Source: Pseudomonadota bacterium (GTDB lineage Bacteria; Pseudomonadota; Gammaproteobacteria; Acidithiobacillales; Acidithiobacillaceae). From it: a DNA stretch of 8,650 nt. The position numbers were made by a program, and so were the translations under genes. The stretch spans positions 1 to 8,650 of the forward strand of contig JAKAVW010000118.1 of assembly GCA_021827445.1 (NCBI GenBank), in the 5' to 3' direction. The notes under the pieces were generated by a model. It did not search any database. It saw only the letters and a list, made by a program, of their open reading frames with translations, and had not been told where the DNA came from. Below are positions 5,894-8,650 of this stretch, piece by piece; position 1 is the stretch's first letter, and every line of letters starts with the position of its first letter.

Positions 5894-6556
5894 ATGATCT
5901 CCCCGCGTACCAGGGGGCGGATGGTGCTCCGTCTGCGCGCGGAAGGCATCCGTGACGAGCGGGTGCTGGACGCGATGAACCGGGTTCCGCGCCATCGCTT
6001 TGTCGCGCAGGCGCTGGCGGGGCGTGCCTATGAGCCGGTATCCTTGCCCATCGGTTATGGGCAGACTATTTCCCAGCCCTGGACCGTGGCGCGGATGATG
6101 GAGGCGATCCTGGAGGACAGGGAGGTGCCGCAGCGGGTGCTGGAGATCGGCACTGGTTCTGCCTACCAGACCGCCGTGTTGGCAGAGCTGGGGGCCGCGG
6201 TCTTCAGCATTGAGCGTATCGGCCCGCTTCAGGAGATGGCGGAGGTGTTGCTGGGGCGGCTGGGCTACCGTCAGGTGCATCTGCATCACGGAGATGGCAG
6301 TGGCGGCTGGCCGGAAAAGGCGCCCTTTGATGCGATTGTCATCACGGCTGCCGTGCCCTGCGCCCTGGCGCCCCTTTATCGCCAGTTGCGGGCCGGGGGT
6401 AGTCTGGTGATGCCGGTGGAAGAATGTGGCAGGCAGCATCTGCAAGTCAGTCATTGGGATGGCAGTGCGGCGCAGGTGATTCCGCTGGGTACCTGCCATT
6501 TTGTCCCCTTGCTGGCGGGAACGGTTGCGGTGGCCTCTGGAGAGTGTGTCGGATGA
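5894..6556 (+). CDS. pcm: Protein-L-isoaspartate O-methyltransferase
   Basis: This 220-residue enzyme uses S-adenosylmethionine to methylate L-isoaspartyl residues, starting repair of aged proteins. It shows SPRTRGRMVLRLRAEGIRDERVL, close to family N-termini, then LPIGYGQTISQP (51-62) with the active-site Ser60, and the SAM-binding motif I VLEIGTGSAYQTAVLA (82-96). Later come HGDGSGGW (132-139) and FDAIVITAA (145-153). Motif I has Ala90 where Gly is usual (GTGSGYQ), a mild change. The start at 5894 is chosen because MISPRTRGR aligns with known N-termini (M-TSQRTRE in pseudomonads). An in-frame ATG at 5855 would add 13 residues and overlap surE by 19 nt; neither has a strong ribosome site, so this start is uncertain. 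The stop overlaps the rpoS ATG. Confidence 0.95.
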   Translation: MISPRTRGRMVLRLRAEGIRDERVLDAMNRVPRHRFVAQALAGRAYEPVSLPIGYGQTISQPWTVARMMEAILEDREVPQRVLEIGTGSAYQTAVLAELGAAVFSIERIGPLQEMAEVLLGRLGYRQVHLHHGDGSGGWPEKAPFDAIVITAAVPCALAPLYRQLRAGGSLVMPVEECGRQHLQVSHWDGSAAQVIPLGTCHFVPLLAGTVAVASGECVG

Positions 6557-7494
6557 AAAGCGCGAACAGGGACGAGGAAGAGGACGTTCAGGCAGGAGCC
6601 TCAGAGAAGGAAGAGGATAATCCGGAAAAAGCCGATGGGGCAGAAGATTTTGGTGAGGCACACGACTGGGATGCCACCCGCTGTTATCTTCGGGAGATCG
6701 GTCATAGTCCGCTGCTGACGGCAGAACAGGAGGTCACCCTGGGGCGCCGGGTTCAGGCGGGGGACCAGGCGGCACGCTGCACCATGATAGAGAGTAACCT
6801 GCGTCTGGTGGTAAAGGTGGCGCGGCGTTATATCAACCGGGGGTTGCCACTCCTGGACCTGATCGAAGAAGGCAATCTCGGGCTGATCCGGGCGGTGGAG
6901 AAATTTGATCCGGAGCGCGGTTTTCGCTTTTCCACCTACGCGACTTGGTGGATTCGCCAGAATATCGAGCGGGCGCTGATGAATCAGACCCGCACCATCC
7001 GCCTGCCCATTCACGTCATGAAGGAACTCAGCGCCGTGCTGCGCGCCGCCCGCTGTCTCGGGCAAACTCTGCAACGGGAGCCGACGCCAGAGGAGGTGGC
7101 AGAGGCTTTGGACCGCCCCGTAGACGCGGTGCGTGGCTGTCTGGAAATGGATGGCCGGGTGACGAGCCTGGATGTGTCCCAAGGCCGCGAGTCGGATCGT
7201 CCTCTTGCGGAAATTGTGGCCGATGTTGATGCGTTGGGCTTGGAAGAGGGCTTGGCCGATCGGGATCTCTCTCATCAGGTGCACCAGTGGATTGCAACCA
7301 TGACCGAGAAGCATCGGCTGGTACTGCTCTGGCGTTTCGGGCTGGATGGTACCGACGGGGCGACGCTGGAAGAGGTTGGTTCTCGCCTCGGCGTTACCCG
7401 GGAACGGGTGCGGCAGATTCAAGTAGAGGCATTGCTGGTGCTGCGCCATTACATTGAAAGGGAAGGGCTGACGCCGGAGAGCCTCTTCGGCTGA
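6553..7494 (+). CDS. rpoS: RNA polymerase sigma factor RpoS (stationary phase/general stress)
   Basis: This 313-residue sigma-70 family protein lacks region 1.1 and has an acidic N-terminus (8-38). Region 1.2 starts at DATRCYLREIG (40-50). Region 2 follows (about 78-153), with LIEEGNLGLIRAVEKFDPERGFRFSTYATWWIRQNIERAL for core and -10 binding. Region 3 begins at HVMKELSAVLRAAR. Region 4 covers about 244-300, with the -35 helix-turn-helix TLEEVGSRLGVTRERVRQIQVEAL (271-294). The run TRTIRLPIHVMKEL and the ending LTPESLFG are typical of RpoS rather than RpoD. Lys157 appears equivalent to E. coli Lys173, the RssB contact used in regulated proteolysis. The ATG overlaps the pcm TGA as ATGA, and GGAGAG (6539-6544) lies 8 nt upstream. 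nlpD, which normally precedes rpoS and carries its main promoter, is absent, so transcription probably comes from the surE-pcm side or from inside pcm. Confidence 0.95.
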   Translation: MKSANRDEEEDVQAGASEKEEDNPEKADGAEDFGEAHDWDATRCYLREIGHSPLLTAEQEVTLGRRVQAGDQAARCTMIESNLRLVVKVARRYINRGLPLLDLIEEGNLGLIRAVEKFDPERGFRFSTYATWWIRQNIERALMNQTRTIRLPIHVMKELSAVLRAARCLGQTLQREPTPEEVAEALDRPVDAVRGCLEMDGRVTSLDVSQGRESDRPLAEIVADVDALGLEEGLADRDLSHQVHQWIATMTEKHRLVLLWRFGLDGTDGATLEEVGSRLGVTRERVRQIQVEALLVLRHYIEREGLTPESLFG

Positions 7495-7505
7495 CGGCGG
7501 CGGGT

Positions 7506-7880
7506 TCAGGCTTCGGGCGGCAACAGGGCGGCGATGACCACGCGATCTTCGGCCAGCAGAATGTTGTAAGTGCGACAGGCGGCGCTGGTGTCCATCACCT
7601 CTACGGCGAGATCAGCGATGCGTAGGGCACGCATGAGTTCCAGCGGAAAATGCTGACGCTTGCCAGTGCCCAGCAACACAATATCGGGCTTGCGCGCCAG
7701 TACTTCGGCAAAGTGCGAGAGCTGGAGCGCGTCGATATGTTCTGGTCCCCAGGGGCTGCGCAGCCAGTCGGCGCTGACCAGCAGGCCGTGTGCGTGGCTC
7801 TTGCCGTGGATGACGATGCCCTGTGGCCCATAGGCATGGATGAGATTGCGGTGACCGTCGCGTTGCAGGTGTAATTTCAT
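7506..7880 (-). CDS. Mth938 domain (Xcc1710-like, DUF498) protein
   Basis: The 124-residue protein matches the Mth938/DUF498 family. Features are a start MKLHLQRDGHRNLIHAYGPQGIVI, the central PDIVLLGTGKRQHFP (65-79) and the C-terminal VEVMDTSAACRTYNILLAEDRVVIAALLP (93-121). The family is widespread and related to the mitochondrial complex I assembly factor NDUFAF3; its bacterial function is not settled. It is predicted soluble and cytoplasmic. The ATG at 7880 has GAAGGA about 8 nt upstream on the minus strand. It runs tail to tail with rpoS with only 11 nt between the stops and no terminator visible in the gap, so the two transcripts may overlap. It is divergent from the aminotransferase gene. 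Confidence 0.85.
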   Translation of the reverse strand: MKLHLQRDGHRNLIHAYGPQGIVIHGKSHAHGLLVSADWLRSPWGPEHIDALQLSHFAEVLARKPDIVLLGTGKRQHFPLELMRALRIADLAVEVMDTSAACRTYNILLAEDRVVIAALLPPEA

Positions 7881-7901
7881 GTTGAATGTCCTTCATGCGG
7901 A

Positions 7902-7930
7902 TTGACAGGCCCGCTTTGCCTCTCTATTGT
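7902..7930 (+). promoter_or_regulatory. Sigma-70 promoter of the aminotransferase gene
   Basis: TTGACA (7902-7907) and TATTGT (7925-7930) are separated by exactly 17 nt. The -35 is a perfect match and the -10 matches 4 of 6 positions. Transcription would begin near 7937, giving a leader of about 39 nt. It lies in the 95-nt gap between divergent genes. Confidence 0.65.
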
Positions 7931-7975
7931 TCTTCGATTTCGGCATTCGCTACAACCCTGAAGGCCCGCGCCACC

Positions 7976-8650
7976 ATGAACAGTGATTTTGAACGTATCC
8001 GCCGTCTGCCCCCTTATGTATTCAACATCGTTACGGACCTGAAGAATCAGGCCCGCAAGCGGGGCGAGGATATCATCGACTTTGGCATGGGTAATCCCGA
8101 CCAGCCTACACCGCAGTACATTGTCGACAAACTCTGTGAAACGGCCCAGCGCGGCGATACCCATCGCTACAGCGTGTCGCGCGGCATTCCCCGTTTGCGG
8201 CGCGCCATCACGGGTTGGTACGAACGGCGCTATGGCGTGCAGCTTGATCCGGAGTCGGAGGCCATCGTCACCATCGGCTCGAAAGAGGGCATTGCCCATC
8301 TGGCGCTGGCGACCATGGGTCCCGGCGATACGGTGCTGGTGCCGAGTCCGACTTATCCCATCCATCCCTACGGCTTTGTCATCTCGGGCGCCGACGTGCG
8401 CCATGTGCCGATGCTGCCGGGGGTGGATTTCTTCGAGGAACTGGAAAAGGCCGTCAAGGCCGCCTGGCCGAAGCCGAAGATGCTGGTGATCAACTTCCCC
8501 CACAACCCGACGGCGGCGGTCGTGGAGCTGGACTTTTTAGAACGGATTGTCGCGTTTGCCAAGGAGCACCGTATTTGGGTGGTGCATGATCTGGCCTATG
8601 CGGATATCGTCTTTGATGGCTATAAAGCGCCGAGCTTTTTGCAGGTGCCA
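7976..8650 (+). CDS. alaC: Class I PLP aminotransferase, AlaC-like (3' end outside window)
   Basis: The first 225 residues of a roughly 400-residue fold-type I aminotransferase are present and the frame is open to the window edge. The start MNSDFERIRRLPPYVFNIVTDLK and GMGNPDQPTP (37-46) are characteristic of AlaC, the glutamate-pyruvate transaminase that makes alanine. Further marks are GSKEGIAHLALA (101-112), VPSPTYPIHPYG (122-133), INFPHNPT (172-179) with the PLP-contacting Asn177, and VVHDLAYADI (202-211) with Asp205 and Tyr208, which bind the cofactor ring. The PLP lysine is beyond the edge. A related LL-diaminopimelate aminotransferase cannot be fully excluded from the N-terminal half. 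The ATG at 7976 has TGAAGG (7959-7964) upstream. Confidence 0.88.
   Translation, partial: MNSDFERIRRLPPYVFNIVTDLKNQARKRGEDIIDFGMGNPDQPTPQYIVDKLCETAQRGDTHRYSVSRGIPRLRRAITGWYERRYGVQLDPESEAIVTIGSKEGIAHLALATMGPGDTVLVPSPTYPIHPYGFVISGADVRHVPMLPGVDFFEELEKAVKAAWPKPKMLVINFPHNPTAAVVELDFLERIVAFAKEHRIWVVHDLAYADIVFDGYKAPSFLQVP

Noticed and set aside
6601..7449. Minus-strand frame of 282 codons over rpoS
   Set aside because: It is antisense to the conserved sigma factor and has no recognisable motif or supported start.

Overview
The window is a moderately GC-rich bacterial chromosome segment. Gene content (a surE-pcm-rpoS cluster, a GSI-beta type glnA with a probable sigma-54/NtrC promoter, a DUF4124 protein, and a rhodanese typical of sulfur oxidisers) points to a gammaproteobacterial-grade organism. 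My best guess is an Acidithiobacillus-like acidophile, based on protein style only. No database search was possible.

Left part (1-1570). The C-terminal 162 residues of an Fpg/Nei-family DNA glycosylase (+ strand) enter from the left edge and end 12 nt from the tail of a convergent minus-strand pair. That pair is a single-domain rhodanese (502-951) and, upstream of it, a short ORF (995-1300) that closely resembles the extreme C-terminus of the type I restriction methyltransferase HsdM without its catalytic domain. Immediately before the fragment lies a cluster of GACAAT/ATTGTC half-sites. About 270 nt without a convincing gene follow.

Middle (1571-5024). A cation diffusion facilitator with an unusually long, apparently duplicated C-terminal domain is followed by glnA. 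The CDF-glnA gap holds an ordered set of signals: an NtrC-type dyad, an IHF-like site, a -24/-12 promoter and a strong Shine-Dalgarno. glnA ends in an intrinsic terminator. A secreted DUF4124 protein with its own apparent sigma-70 promoter follows.

Right part (5025-8650). surE, pcm and rpoS form a compact operon; pcm and rpoS overlap by ATGA and the nlpD gene usually found between them is absent. A Mth938-type small protein lies convergent to rpoS on the minus strand. Divergent from it, a class I aminotransferase of the AlaC type starts behind a good TTGACA-N17-TATTGT promoter and runs off the right edge.

The chromosome here is mostly ordinary housekeeping and stress-response genes. I did not find a clearly new multi-gene system. 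The most unusual items are the Fpg-like protein with altered key residues, the orphan HsdM tail with its repeat cluster, the CDF with doubled cytoplasmic domain, and the nlpD-less rpoS operon.
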